Part shown: piece by piece, positions 6,370-15,185 of the stretch
Numbering within the stretch: the first letter of the stretch is position 1
Layout: the number at the start of each line of letters is the position of its first letter
Assembly: GCF_035645195.1 (NCBI RefSeq)
Contig: NZ_DASQNA010000007.1
Span: 367,883 to 431,882, forward strand
Source of the DNA: Paenibacillus sp.
GTDB lineage: Bacteria > Bacillota > Bacilli > Paenibacillales > YIM-B00363
Direction: 5' to 3'
Length of the DNA: 64,000 bases
The notes under the pieces: generated by a model
What the model saw: the letters and a program-made list of their open reading frames with translations, nothing else
The model's database searches: none
What the model was told of the DNA's origin: nothing
Position numbers and translations under genes: made by a program

Positions 6370-6549
6370 TCAATCCCCTAACACCCGATACGCATCCCAG
6401 CGCTGCGGCTTCGCGTTCGAGCCGATGATCTCACAATGGGGATGCCGTTGCGCGAAGTCCTCTCGAGCATCGGCCTCAGTGCCGGCCACGACCTCCGCGG
6501 AGATTGTGCCACGTTCGGGGTGATTAAAGCGGATGATGTACGTCTTCAT
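6370..6549 (-). CDS. Small phage protein, function unknown
   Basis: This 59-residue protein starts MKTYIIRFNHPERGTISAEV and includes TEADAREDFAQRHPHCEIIG. The order strand, strand, helix, strand (TYIIRF, GTISAEV, ADAREDFAQRHP, CEIIG) is that of small ferredoxin-like phage proteins of unknown role. The start ATG 6549 overlaps the stop of the excisionase-like gene as ATGA, so translation is coupled. It ends just before a minus-strand terminator. Confidence 0.6.
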   Translation of the reverse strand: MKTYIIRFNHPERGTISAEVVAGTEADAREDFAQRHPHCEIIGSNAKPQRWDAYRVLGD

Positions 6550-6830
6550 TGAGCAAGCCTCCCGACCAATCGATTTTCAATTGACCTATCCAAATCGATT
6601 TGTCGAAAATAGACATTTTCGCGTTGCTTGAAATGCGGGATCTCATTAGCAGCGACCATACGCCGCAGCGTGCTGATGGATACCTTCAGATATTGCGCCG
6701 CCTCTTTGAAGGTGAAAATGTTGGCGTAGATGCGGCGCTCGATTTCCGGCTGGAGCTCGCTGAGTATTTCTTGCCTAAGCTCTCGCTTTATATCCATCCT
6801 GATCGCCTCGAGAAAATCCGAGGTGTTCAA
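6546..6830 (-). CDS. Helix-turn-helix excisionase-like DNA-binding protein
   Basis: Residues 38-60, TFKEAAQYLKVSISTLRRMV, are the signature of the MerR/excisionase helix-turn-helix (FTxxEAAxYLxVSxxTLRR), and IPHFKQRENVYFRQIDLDRSI follows as the wing. The first 35 residues are a charged helix that may dimerise. The 94-residue protein starts at TTG 6830, which overlaps the Cro stop (TTGA) and follows AAGGAGG. Being second in the early operon next to cro, it is a candidate excisionase or early regulator; both roles are inferred from family and place. Confidence 0.75.
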   Translation of the reverse strand: MNTSDFLEAIRMDIKRELRQEILSELQPEIERRIYANIFTFKEAAQYLKVSISTLRRMVAANEIPHFKQRENVYFRQIDLDRSIENRLVGRLAQ

Positions 6831-7099
6831 TTGGATACCTCCTTTATGTAGTTGTCTTGGCCCTTCTCGTAATGCTCCTCGACCATATCTTCGGGCTGTC
6901 CTTCGTCTTTCTGGAATAGGTACTCAAAATCACAATCGGGGAAGAACTCCCGTTTGATCTTCAGTGCTTCATCCAGATGAAAAGGAGAACGACCTTTGGT
7001 CTTATCGATGATCGTTGCGTAACGAACGCCCAAGCACATCGCCAAGTGACCTTTGGTTATGCTATTCCTCGCCATTTCCGCCTCTAGGTTGCGAAACAA
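6827..7099 (-). CDS. Cro-like repressor, XRE family
   Basis: The 90-residue protein begins MFRNLEAEMARNSITKGHLA and has a helix-turn-helix (GHLAMCLGVRYATIIDKTKG) followed by HLDEALKIKREFFPDCDFEYLFQ, the usual end of phage Cro/XRE proteins of Gram-positive phages. The start is TTG 7099 preceded by GGAGG at 11 bases; family members begin with the same MF-NLEAEMAR segment, which supports this start over the internal ATG at 7075. It is the first gene of the minus-strand early operon, read from a promoter that contains an operator, and should repress the lysogeny genes or itself. Confidence 0.85.
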   Translation of the reverse strand: MFRNLEAEMARNSITKGHLAMCLGVRYATIIDKTKGRSPFHLDEALKIKREFFPDCDFEYLFQKDEGQPEDMVEEHYEKGQDNYIKEVSN

Positions 7100-7142
7100 A
7101 TTGGCCTACACCTCCAAATACTCAATTTCGTATTGTGACCCC

Positions 7143-7171
7143 ATAATATACTCAATTTCGTATCATGTCAA
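7143..7171 (-). promoter_or_regulatory. Early lytic promoter (cro operon)
   Basis: On the minus strand TTGACA (7166-7171) and TATTAT (7143-7148) are separated by exactly 17 bases, a near-perfect sigma-A promoter. The spacer is almost entirely an operator copy (7148-7163), so repressor binding would block RNA polymerase. It reads into cro and the early genes. Confidence 0.85.
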
Positions 7172-7204
7172 CCGAAATTAATACATAAAATACGAAATTG
7201 CATG

Positions 7205-7233
7205 TTTACAAATAATAACTTTGTGCGTATACT
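7205..7233 (+). promoter_or_regulatory. Lysogeny promoter (cI)
   Basis: TTTACA (7205-7210) and TATACT (7228-7233) are 17 bases apart on the plus strand, upstream of the GTG start of the cI-like gene at 7281. An operator copy lies just upstream of the -35 and another just downstream of the -10, which would allow activation or autorepression by CI and repression by Cro. Confidence 0.8.
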
Positions 7234-7280
7234 TGTCTTGGGTGTACGAAATTCCGTATATTTTGGAAGGGGAATAGGTA

Positions 7281-7646
7281 GTGGATAAACGGACGGAGAT
7301 AATAAAAAACCTTATTGAAAAGGGGTGGCCCAGTCAGAAAGCATTTGCTGAAAGCGCCAATATACCCTATACAACGCTTCGGTCTATTTTGGAGAGAGGC
7401 GTAGGAAAATCCGCAGTTGAGAACGTGATAAAAATCTGCAAAACCTTAAATCTCAAAGTAGAAGACTTGGAGAGGATGGCCGAGGACGGTATTGAAGAAA
7501 TTCCGGAGCAATCGGATCTCTCTGAAGAAGAAATCCTTACGCTGGCAGCACATCAAGTCGGGCATGAAGGCGAATTGACTGAAGAACAGCTTGCCCAAAT
7601 AAAGCTGGCGGTCAAAATTGCACTTGCACGGGATGCCCTTAAATAG
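7281..7646 (+). CDS. CI-like repressor, XRE family (short form)
   Basis: The 121-residue protein starts at GTG 7281 after GGAAGGGG. Residues 17-50 (WPSQKAFAESANIPYTTLRS then ILERGVGKSAVENVIKIC) are an XRE helix-turn-helix. The C-terminal half is acidic (GIEEIPEQSDLSEEEILTLA) and ends in a helix EEQLAQIKLAVKIALARDALK. There is no LexA-type peptidase domain, so release of repression is unlikely to be by self-cleavage. The adjacent ImmA-like gene suggests the ICEBs1 / phi105-type scheme in which a metallopeptidase cleaves the repressor. It should bind the four operators upstream and keep the prophage silent. Confidence 0.85.
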   Translation: MDKRTEIIKNLIEKGWPSQKAFAESANIPYTTLRSILERGVGKSAVENVIKICKTLNLKVEDLERMAEDGIEEIPEQSDLSEEEILTLAAHQVGHEGELTEEQLAQIKLAVKIALARDALK

Positions 7647-7663
7647 TCAGCGGAGGACAAGCT

Positions 7664-8137
7664 ATGCCCAATTACGACAAACTACTCCATGAGGCACCGA
7701 TTCCCGTCTATGACGCTGCTGATCTACCCGCCAACTTGAAGGGTTTATACGTCGAAACCAAAGCAAAGAAAGTAATATTGCTCGATAAACGACGAATCAG
7801 ATCACGGGTGGAAAGAACTTGTATTTTGGCAGAAGAACTCGGCCATTATTACAAAACATCCGGAAATATCATAGATCAAGCGAAGCTGGAGAATCGTAAA
7901 CAAGAACTGTTGGCTCGGTCGTGGGCTTACGAGAAACTTGTTCCCCTATCTGCAATAATTGAAGCGCATAAAGCCGGCATACGGAACCGGTATGAATTCG
8001 CCGAACGACTCCAGGTAACTGAGGAGTTCCTTATGGAAGCAATCAAACGGTACACAGAAAAATACGGTCTTTACAAAAAGATGGGGAAATTCACAATAAG
8101 CTTCGAACCACTTGGTGTAGTTGAGATGTTTGAATAG
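7664..8137 (+). CDS. ImmA/IrrE-family metallopeptidase-like protein
   Basis: The 157-residue protein lies 17 bases after the repressor gene in the same operon. Its first half, with PANLKGLYVETKAKKVILLD and RTCILAEELGHYYKTSG, matches the ImmA/IrrE fold. The zinc motif reads EELGH where the classical motif is HExxH, so the first metal ligand is glutamate, a variant often seen in phage members of this family. The second half (SWAYEKLVPLSAIIEAHKAGI, RYEFAERLQVTEEFLMEAIK) is a helical domain also typical of these proteins. It probably cleaves or antagonises the CI-like repressor on damage; this is inferred from ICEBs1 ImmA. Confidence 0.85.
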   Translation: MPNYDKLLHEAPIPVYDAADLPANLKGLYVETKAKKVILLDKRRIRSRVERTCILAEELGHYYKTSGNIIDQAKLENRKQELLARSWAYEKLVPLSAIIEAHKAGIRNRYEFAERLQVTEEFLMEAIKRYTEKYGLYKKMGKFTISFEPLGVVEMFE

Positions 8138-8214
8138 AAATTCGCGCTTCCCGGCCGTGAGGGCCGTTTATTATACAATAAAACCGAACAAATGTTTTTA
8201 TGGGAGGAAGAAAA

Positions 8215-9435
8215 ATGGCATATATAGAACATTTGAGCGGAAACAAATATCGACTCGTTGCGCGAGACCCGGCCGCAATCGGAAGAAAACGCATCTCGCA
8301 ATCGGTTGAAGTTCCGCCCGAAGTCGCAAAGTCCGAGCGCAAGAAGAAACAATGGCTTGATCTAGAACTGGCTAAGTTTGCGGAGAAGGTTGAAAACGGT
8401 GAAGTGGTAAGGCTTGAGAAGATGACTCTCGAGCAATTCCTGCCGAAGTGGAAGTCAGGTTATGCAGACCAGCGGCTTGGAGAGTATACGAGGAAAAACA
8501 CCTTGGATTATATCAGCCGGTACATCGTCCCTGTGTTTGGCGCGTCTCGACTCGACCAGATTAAACCGCTGCACATCGTCACGTTTCTCGCGGAATTGCG
8601 AAAGCGAGATGGTTCACCGATGGCCACAAACACGAAGCTAAATATTTTCAAAGCGCTAAAGTCGATCTTTGACTCCGCGAAGAAATGGCAGTTGATCGCC
8701 ACCAATCCGATCGAAGGCGTTGACAGACCTTCGCCAGACAAGAAGGAAAAACGTGAAATGCGACAGCGGAAGAAGTCATTTAACCGCAACGAGACGGAAG
8801 CGGTCATAACAGCATTATACGCCCTACCCGACCAGTGGCGGCTATACTTCATCGGTGTTCTACTCGGCGGATTCCGACGCGGCGAATTCCTGGCCGTGGA
8901 GTGGCCTCAGGTTGATTTTGAACGTCTCGGTATTCACGTTGTTAAGCAAATCACTTTGGACGAAGTAGGAAATAAGATCGAAGGCGAATTGAAAACTGAA
9001 GAATCCGAAGCGTTCGTCCCTATGCCCCGCTGGTACATGGAAGAGCTTCAGGCGTATCGCAAACAATGGAATAAGGAAAAGCTGCGTTGCAAGGATTGGA
9101 AAGGCGATTCTAAGCAATATGTTTTCCATGGCGGCCAAGGAATTATGTATTACCCGTCCACCGCGACAGGAACGTGGCGAAAGTTTTTGATAAAAAACGG
9201 GCTTCCGAAAATTCGTCTTCATGATCTCAGGCATACAACAGCCACTCTGCTTCGTGAGAATGGCAAGGACTTGAAGACCATTCAAGAGCGGCTTCGGCAC
9301 GCGCGCCTGGAGACCACAGCAAATATTTATACGCACGAATCAGATCTCGTGAGTCGGGATGCTGCTGACAGCTTAGAAGTGCTCAACCCCAAGATTTCAA
9401 AATTTGCCCCACGATCTGCCCCACAAAATAAATGA
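8215..9435 (+). CDS. int: Phage integrase, tyrosine recombinase family
   Basis: The 406-residue protein has the three parts of large-type integrases: an arm-binding N-terminal domain (about 1-60), a SAM-like core-binding domain (about 65-170, TLEQFLPKWKSGYADQRLGE) and the catalytic domain. Catalytic residues are visible: R221 in GGFRRGEF, H336-x-x-R339 in HDLRHTT, H362 in LRHARLETT and the nucleophile Y372 in ANIYTH. ATG 8215 follows GGGAGGAAG; the ATG at 8200 overlaps that site and is rejected. The gene ends 71 bases before the 3' end of tRNA-Gly, which makes that tRNA the likely attachment site. Confidence 0.97.
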   Translation: MAYIEHLSGNKYRLVARDPAAIGRKRISQSVEVPPEVAKSERKKKQWLDLELAKFAEKVENGEVVRLEKMTLEQFLPKWKSGYADQRLGEYTRKNTLDYISRYIVPVFGASRLDQIKPLHIVTFLAELRKRDGSPMATNTKLNIFKALKSIFDSAKKWQLIATNPIEGVDRPSPDKKEKREMRQRKKSFNRNETEAVITALYALPDQWRLYFIGVLLGGFRRGEFLAVEWPQVDFERLGIHVVKQITLDEVGNKIEGELKTEESEAFVPMPRWYMEELQAYRKQWNKEKLRCKDWKGDSKQYVFHGGQGIMYYPSTATGTWRKFLIKNGLPKIRLHDLRHTTATLLRENGKDLKTIQERLRHARLETTANIYTHESDLVSRDAADSLEVLNPKISKFAPRSAPQNK

Positions 9436-9464
9436 GTTCATCCTACCCTCCAAAATAGAAAATA

Positions 9465-9487
9465 AAAAACCCCTTATGTATCAAGGG
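9465..9487 (-). terminator. Terminator downstream of tRNA-Gly
   Basis: On the minus strand CCCTT-GATACAT-AAGGG is followed by GTTTTTTATTT. It lies 19 bases beyond the tRNA 3' end, in phage-derived sequence, and would end the tRNA transcript. The same hairpin on the plus strand may also follow the integrase gene, but with only a weak T-run. Confidence 0.55.
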
Positions 9488-9505
9488 ATTTCGGCTATAT
9501 ATGTA

Positions 9506-9579
9506 TGGAGCGGGTGATGGGAATCGAACCCACGCTACCAGCTTGGGAAGCTGGAGTTCTACCATTGAACTACACCCGC
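9506..9579 (-). tRNA. tRNA-Gly, anticodon CCC
   Basis: The minus strand folds into a complete cloverleaf: acceptor GCGGGTG pairs with CACCCGC, then discriminator T and encoded CCA (9506-9509). The anticodon arm is CCAGC-TTCCCAA-GCTGG, so the anticodon at positions 34-36 is CCC, reading GGG glycine codons. The T arm contains GGTTCGATTCC. It has its own promoter 11-39 bases upstream. The integrated prophage begins just beyond the 3' end, so the 3' part of this gene is the probable att core, and the phage restores a full tRNA. Confidence 0.95.
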
Positions 9580-9589
9580 AGTGAAAGTT

Positions 9590-9618
9590 ATTATAGTACG
9601 TTTCGAGTACGATTTCAA
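9590..9618 (-). promoter_or_regulatory. tRNA-Gly promoter
   Basis: On the minus strand TTGAAA (9613-9618) and TATAAT (9590-9595) are separated by 17 bases, with the -10 ending 10 bases before the tRNA 5' end. It is a near-consensus sigma-A promoter, as expected for a stable RNA. Confidence 0.85.
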
Positions 9619-9748
9619 GTGGCGCCGGGCGGAAATCGGATAGGAATGTTTAGGAGGAAAGCGCCGCCCGCCGTCACTATGACGGCTGGAACGACGCTCG
9701 GAAGCGAGCCGGAACCGCGTCCGGCCCGCATTTCAGTTTCCTGCAAGA

Positions 9749-11530
<1,782 letters not shown>

Positions 11531-11956
11531 ACTCCAACTCCTCCAATTTTTACAGGATCGACGTCAAACGAACGGCTCCTCCCCAGGTCCGTGCTGCTCT
11601 CCTTTGCAAAAAAAAGGCCGGCGAACCTTAGCGCGGCGACGGCACGTTCAAGAAACCAAACTTAACCAGATACATTTCGTATCATTGCATGCATTAAATG
11701 TATCATCCTTCCACCTTTCTGTAAATGCGTAGCGTTGAAATTCCGACAAATCCTCATAAAGTTCCGCTCCAATTGATACAATCGCGAAACGAATAGGCGA
11801 ACCTTGGTCGCGTTTTCTTCGATACAGCCGTAGTCCTGAAGATGTTATTTCCTTGAAAAAAACAGGAAAAGCGCCGCCGGGGCATGGCAACCGAGCCGCG
11901 ACGTTTGGTACACTGGAGATGGAAATCGATACCGCGAAGGGAGACGGGATGAACTG
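11531..11956. other. Intergenic region with divergent control signals and a palindrome
   Basis: This gap separates the divergent sortase-substrate and aldo/keto reductase genes. It holds an exact inverted repeat, GATACATTT (11669-11677) and AAATGTATC (11696-11704), around the inner palindrome TGCATGCA. On the minus strand TTTACA and TACATT with a 17-base spacer lie at about 11700-11728 and may be the promoter of the repeat protein, with the palindrome over its -10 and start. A hairpin with AAAAAAAAGGCCGGCG (11605-11620) follows. No gene or known riboswitch was recognised. Confidence 0.5.
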
Positions 11957-12880
11957 ATGAAATACCGGCGATTGGGCAAAACGGGGTTGAAGGTATCCGT
12001 CATCGGAGTCGGCACGTGGCAGTTCGGCGGCGAGTGGGGCGTATCGTACACGCAGGAGGAAGCGAACGCGGTGCTGCGCCGCGCGAAGGAAGTCGGCATC
12101 AACCTGATCGACACGGCCGAATGCTACGGCGATCACCTGTCGGAGCGGCTGATCGGCGAATTCCTGAAGCAGGACAAGCGCGAGGATTGGGTGCTGGCGA
12201 CAAAGTTCGGCCATCATTTCAACGGCTTGTTCGAACGGGATCAGCTGTGGTCGGCGGTGGACGTGAAGAAGCAGCTGGAGGATTCGCTGCGCGCGCTGCA
12301 AACCGATTACATAGACTTGTACCAATTCCACTCGGGCACGGACGAGGCGTTCGACAACGACGAGCTGTGGACGATGCTGGACAAAGAGGTGCAGGCGGGC
12401 AAAATTCGCCACCTCGGCATCTCGATCGGCAGCAACGACAACCTGCACCAGACGGCGGCCGCGGCGAAGGTGAACGCCTCCGCGATCCAAGTCGTCTACA
12501 ACCGGTTGGATCGGGCGCCGGAGCAGCGCGTGTTCCCGTCGTGCATCGAGCAGGACCTCGGCGTGCTGGCGCGCGTGCCGCTCGCGAGCGGCTATCTCAG
12601 CGGCAAGTACAAGCCGGACGCGGCGTTCGTCGCAACGGACGTCCGCAGCCGCCACGACGCGGAGCAGCGCCGCGCGAAGCTCGAAGAAGTCGAGCGCATT
12701 CGGGAGAACGAACTGCCGGCCGGCATGGATATGGCGCAATGGGCGCTCGCCTGGTGCCTGCGTCACGACGCGGTAACCTGCGTCATCCCGGGTTGCAAGA
12801 CGCCGGAGCAAGTCGACGCGAACGCCGCGGCCGCCCGTTACGCCAGCGATCTGCACCCGCAGGCGTGGAAAGAAGCATAA
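11957..12880 (+). CDS. Aldo/keto reductase
   Basis: The 307-residue protein has the aldo/keto reductase barrel start YRRLGKTGLKVSVIGVGTWQFGG. The catalytic tetrad is visible as D52 (IDTAECYG), Y57, K83 (ATKFG) and H125 (YQFHSG). The C-terminal NADPH-binding segment (VIPGCKTPEQVDANAAA) is present. It should reduce aldehydes or ketones with NADPH in the cytoplasm; the substrate cannot be told from sequence. It is read alone, with GGGAGACGGG before ATG 11957 and a terminator just after its stop. It resembles the YajO/general stress AKR group. Confidence 0.93.
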   Translation: MKYRRLGKTGLKVSVIGVGTWQFGGEWGVSYTQEEANAVLRRAKEVGINLIDTAECYGDHLSERLIGEFLKQDKREDWVLATKFGHHFNGLFERDQLWSAVDVKKQLEDSLRALQTDYIDLYQFHSGTDEAFDNDELWTMLDKEVQAGKIRHLGISIGSNDNLHQTAAAAKVNASAIQVVYNRLDRAPEQRVFPSCIEQDLGVLARVPLASGYLSGKYKPDAAFVATDVRSRHDAEQRRAKLEEVERIRENELPAGMDMAQWALAWCLRHDAVTCVIPGCKTPEQVDANAAAARYASDLHPQAWKEA

Positions 12881-12888
12881 CAATACCA

Positions 12889-12926
12889 AAAAAGCTGATC
12901 GTCCCTTACGGGTCGATCAGCTTTTT
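12889..12926. terminator. Bidirectional terminator between AKR and copCD
   Basis: AAAAAGCTGATCG and CGATCAGCTTTTT form a 13-pair perfect stem around TCCCTTACGGGT. Runs of A on the left and T on the right make it work in both directions for these convergent genes. The last codons and stop of the CopC-CopD gene are inside the right arm. Confidence 0.9.
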
Positions 12927-14621
12927 GCGATAGTCGAGCGTTTCGCCGCTCTCGCGCTGGATCCGCACGCGAATGTCCGCCGCGCCCGGGTCCGCGATAT
13001 CGAGCTCGCCCGTGAAATCGTACCGGTCGAAGCCTTCGAACCGCTCCCACGGTTCCGTCTCGATGTCGGCTGCCGCAAGCGCCGCCGGCCGCTCCTCCCC
13101 GTCCGGTCCGATACTCGTCACCGTGACGGCCGGCGCCCGTTCGCCCGTTCGCACCCACACCTTCAGCCCGAGCTCGTTCTCGCCCGGCCGCACGTCCGCG
13201 ATGTCGATCGTCATATGCGCCGTCTCGCCCATCACGTGCCAATGGAACGGGATGCGTTCGACGACCGGACTGATGTGCGTAAGCACGCCTGTAACGGCGA
13301 CGATGCCGACGAGCAGTCCGAGATCGATCCGCAGCCACTGCCGGAACGTCTCGGGCCGCTGCGGCGCAAGCGCCAACTTGCCGCGAAGCGCGGCCGCCAC
13401 CGGCAGCACCGCGAACGCGAGCGCCGTCTTCGCGACGAGCAGCCATCCCCACGTCGTCCGGAACACGTCGCCCCACTCCTCCGTATATAGGCCGATCGTC
13501 AGCAGGCCGGTCGCCGCCAGCACGCCGAATGCGGCGAAGGCGAAGGCGGAGAACATCGGCGCGAAGCTCCGGAACCAGTCCGGAAATTTGCGCAGCAGCA
13601 GCGCCATAGCGAGCAGGCCGCCGAGCCACAGCGCCGCGGCGCCGAGATGGATCGCGTCCGTCAGCCGCGATAAGGCGACCGGCTCGTATGCGCCGGCATG
13701 GCCGCGCAGCGTCTTCGCGGCGATCATGAGCGCCGCCCAGACGAGGTCGACGGGCCGCTGCCGGAACAAGAGCGGGAAGCCGGCGAGCGACAGCAGCCCG
13801 GTGAACAGCCACGATTGTCCGACGGCCGTATCCCGCAGCGTATCGAGGAAGGAGGCGTCGGCACTGCCGCCGGACAGCTCGATCCAATGAAGCGCGACCA
13901 TCGGGACGAACGCTCCGAGATGCGCGAGCTGCAGCCGGAGCCCGACGCCTCGCCAGTACGCGAGCCGATCCGCGGCCGCCGGCCGCAAGCCGCTCCACAG
14001 CGCCCAGCCGACAAGCGGCAGCAGCGTCAGATAGTACGCGATCCGGCTGAGATACAGGAACGCGGCGAACGCGGGGCTGCCGCCGTCCGCGCCCGAAGCC
14101 GCTCCGGGGCTCGGCCCGGACGCAGCCCTGCCGGCGCCCTCTCCGGCCGTCCCTTCGACCGGAGGCGTCGCTTCGGCCGGAGGCGTCGCTTCCGCCGGCG
14201 CCGCCGGGTCCGCGGCAGGCGCCTCGACGGCGACCTCGAACGCGAAGCCTCCTTCAATCGGGTGGCCGTCCGCCGAGATGACGCGGTACGACACGCGGTA
14301 CGTCCCGTTCGGCAGCTCCGGCAGCGCGGCTATGAGCGTTCTCCCGCCGCTGTCGAGCGCCGCCTCCCCGATCTCCACGCCGGCGCCGTCGGGACCCTCC
14401 AAGGCGACGCGATGCAGCGTCGATTCCAGCTTGCCGCTGAACGACAAATGCAAATGCCGCGGCTGCTCCGTCAGCACGTCCCCGTCCTCCGGAGTCGACC
14501 CGGCGAGCGACGTATGGGCGTATGCGTGCGCCGCCGCCCCGAACGCGGCCAGCCAGCAAACCAGCAGCGCAGCGGCCGCCAGCCCTCCCAATCTTCTATA
14601 AGAGCGGAGCAGCCTTACGAT
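12906..14621 (-). CDS. CopC-CopD fusion, copper resistance/transport protein
   Basis: A signal-peptide-like stretch (LGGLAAAALLVCWLAAFGAAAHAYA) leads into a CopC domain starting with the copper-ligand histidine (HTSLAGSTPEDGDVL, PHLHLSFSG-type segment, VSYRVISADGHPIEGG). A proline/alanine-rich linker follows, then eight or so membrane spans of a CopD domain (LTDAIHLGAAALWLGGL), then an outside YtkA-like beta domain. This YcnJ-like layout imports or handles copper. The start is unclear: no ATG/GTG/TTG suits it. The frame stays open to GTG 14711 inside the upstream gene; ATC 14621 is seven bases after GGAGG; TTG 14591 would lose the basic n-region. The 5' end given is therefore tentative. Confidence 0.85.
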   Translation of the reverse strand: MVRLLRSYRRLGGLAAAALLVCWLAAFGAAAHAYAHTSLAGSTPEDGDVLTEQPRHLHLSFSGKLESTLHRVALEGPDGAGVEIGEAALDSGGRTLIAALPELPNGTYRVSYRVISADGHPIEGGFAFEVAVEAPAADPAAPAEATPPAEATPPVEGTAGEGAGRAASGPSPGAASGADGGSPAFAAFLYLSRIAYYLTLLPLVGWALWSGLRPAAADRLAYWRGVGLRLQLAHLGAFVPMVALHWIELSGGSADASFLDTLRDTAVGQSWLFTGLLSLAGFPLLFRQRPVDLVWAALMIAAKTLRGHAGAYEPVALSRLTDAIHLGAAALWLGGLLAMALLLRKFPDWFRSFAPMFSAFAFAAFGVLAATGLLTIGLYTEEWGDVFRTTWGWLLVAKTALAFAVLPVAAALRGKLALAPQRPETFRQWLRIDLGLLVGIVAVTGVLTHISPVVERIPFHWHVMGETAHMTIDIADVRPGENELGLKVWVRTGERAPAVTVTSIGPDGEERPAALAAADIETEPWERFEGFDRYDFTGELDIADPGAADIRVRIQRESGETLDYRKKLIDP

Positions 14622-15031
14622 AGGAATTCCTCCGGAATCGGCTTCCGGCCTCGAAATCCATCGTGCCGCCCATGGTAATACGCGATGCGTTCCTCTCCTT
14701 GCTTCCAGCACAGCAAAACCTCTTCTCCGTTCAGCATTGCGGGAAAATCGACGAGTCCGCCGTCCACATCCTTGAGCTCCGCGCCCTTCAAGCGGATGCT
14801 GTCCGCCAGCGTCTTCGCCTCCAGCTGCATGAACTCCATGCTCGCCTCCAGCCGAAACACCGCGTCCTCCGGAGGAGATTGGGACGTTCTCGAGTAGTTC
14901 ATGCGCAGCTCCCTCAGTTGCAGCGCGGTTCGAACGAACTCCCGCTTCGTCTCCTGCAGCCGAGTCAAATCTTCCTTAATGAAGGGAAGCAAAGCGTTGG
15001 CCTCTTTCGGAGTGAAATACCGTTTGTCCAT
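14615..15031 (-). CDS. DUF2203 family protein
   Basis: The 138-residue protein starts MDKRYFTPKEANALLPFIKE, the typical opening of DUF2203 proteins (FTxxEANxLLPxI), and ends with VLLCWKQGEERIAYYHGRHDGFRGRKPI, the conserved CWK-GE--I-YYH-----F--R-PI block of the family. The middle is helical and charged. No enzymatic function is established for the family. ATG 15031 follows AAAGGAGCG. It lies upstream of and overlaps the copCD gene, with which it probably forms an operon, but a functional link to copper is only suggested by position. Confidence 0.88.
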   Translation of the reverse strand: MDKRYFTPKEANALLPFIKEDLTRLQETKREFVRTALQLRELRMNYSRTSQSPPEDAVFRLEASMEFMQLEAKTLADSIRLKGAELKDVDGGLVDFPAMLNGEEVLLCWKQGEERIAYYHGRHDGFRGRKPIPEEFLS

Positions 15032-15122
15032 TCGTTTCCACGCTCCTTTCCCCCATTGTACACGATCCTCCGCGCGAAGGCGAAACGCCGGCCGGCGAAC
15101 GAATCGTTCCGCGCGCAGAACG

Positions 15123-15177
15123 AAAAAAACCTCTTCCGCCGAACGAGAACGCGAAGTTCCCGCTCCGGCGGAAGAGG
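15123..15177 (-). terminator. Terminator after the glycerophosphodiesterase gene
   Basis: CCTCTTCCGCC (15130-15140) and GGCGGAAGAGG (15167-15177) form a perfect 11-pair stem. Reading the minus strand it is followed by TTTTTTT, nine bases after the glycerophosphodiesterase stop. Confidence 0.85.
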
Positions 15178-15185
15178 CTGCCGAC

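Larger units (their letters stand above)
7118..7259. promoter_or_regulatory. Four operator copies in the cI/cro control region
   Basis: ATACTCAATTTCGTAT occurs twice exactly (7118-7133 and 7148-7163). ATACGAAATTGCAT (7190-7203) is a close copy in the reverse direction, and GTACGAAATTCCGTAT (7244-7259) is a nearly symmetric fourth. All contain TACGAAATT and most end in GTAT. One lies in the spacer of the early promoter, one near its start point, one just upstream of the cI -35 and one after the cI -10. This arrangement suits competing CI and Cro binding. Protein binding is inferred. Confidence 0.8.
1..9505. mobile_element. Prophage, right part (left part outside window)
   Basis: The stretch reads as the early, immunity and integration modules of a temperate phage. 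A minus-strand run of small overlapping genes contains a DnaB helicase, helicase loader and DnaD-like initiator. A divergent cro/cI control region follows, then an ImmA-like gene and a tyrosine integrase ending about 70 bases before the 3' end of a tRNA-Gly gene. Overlapping ATGA start/stop junctions and many short unknown genes are typical of phage early operons. Structural, packaging and lysis genes are not in the window and should lie to the left. The second att copy is also not visible, so the exact boundaries are inferred. Confidence 0.9.

Noticed and set aside
9436..9505. A second att copy within the window
   Set aside because: I looked for a second copy of the tRNA-Gly 3' sequence (for example GGTTCGATTCCCATCACC) on the left and found none, so the other prophage end is outside the window.
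11531..11680. Possible riboswitch (cyclic di-AMP or cyclic di-GMP type) upstream of the surface protein
   Set aside because: The leader is GC-rich with a hairpin, but none of the conserved core sequences of those riboswitches could be found.
11648..12889. Minus-strand frame of 413 codons opposite the aldo/keto reductase
   Set aside because: The plus-strand protein has the complete catalytic tetrad and family motifs; the antisense product is Arg/Val/Leu-rich and has no recognised domain.
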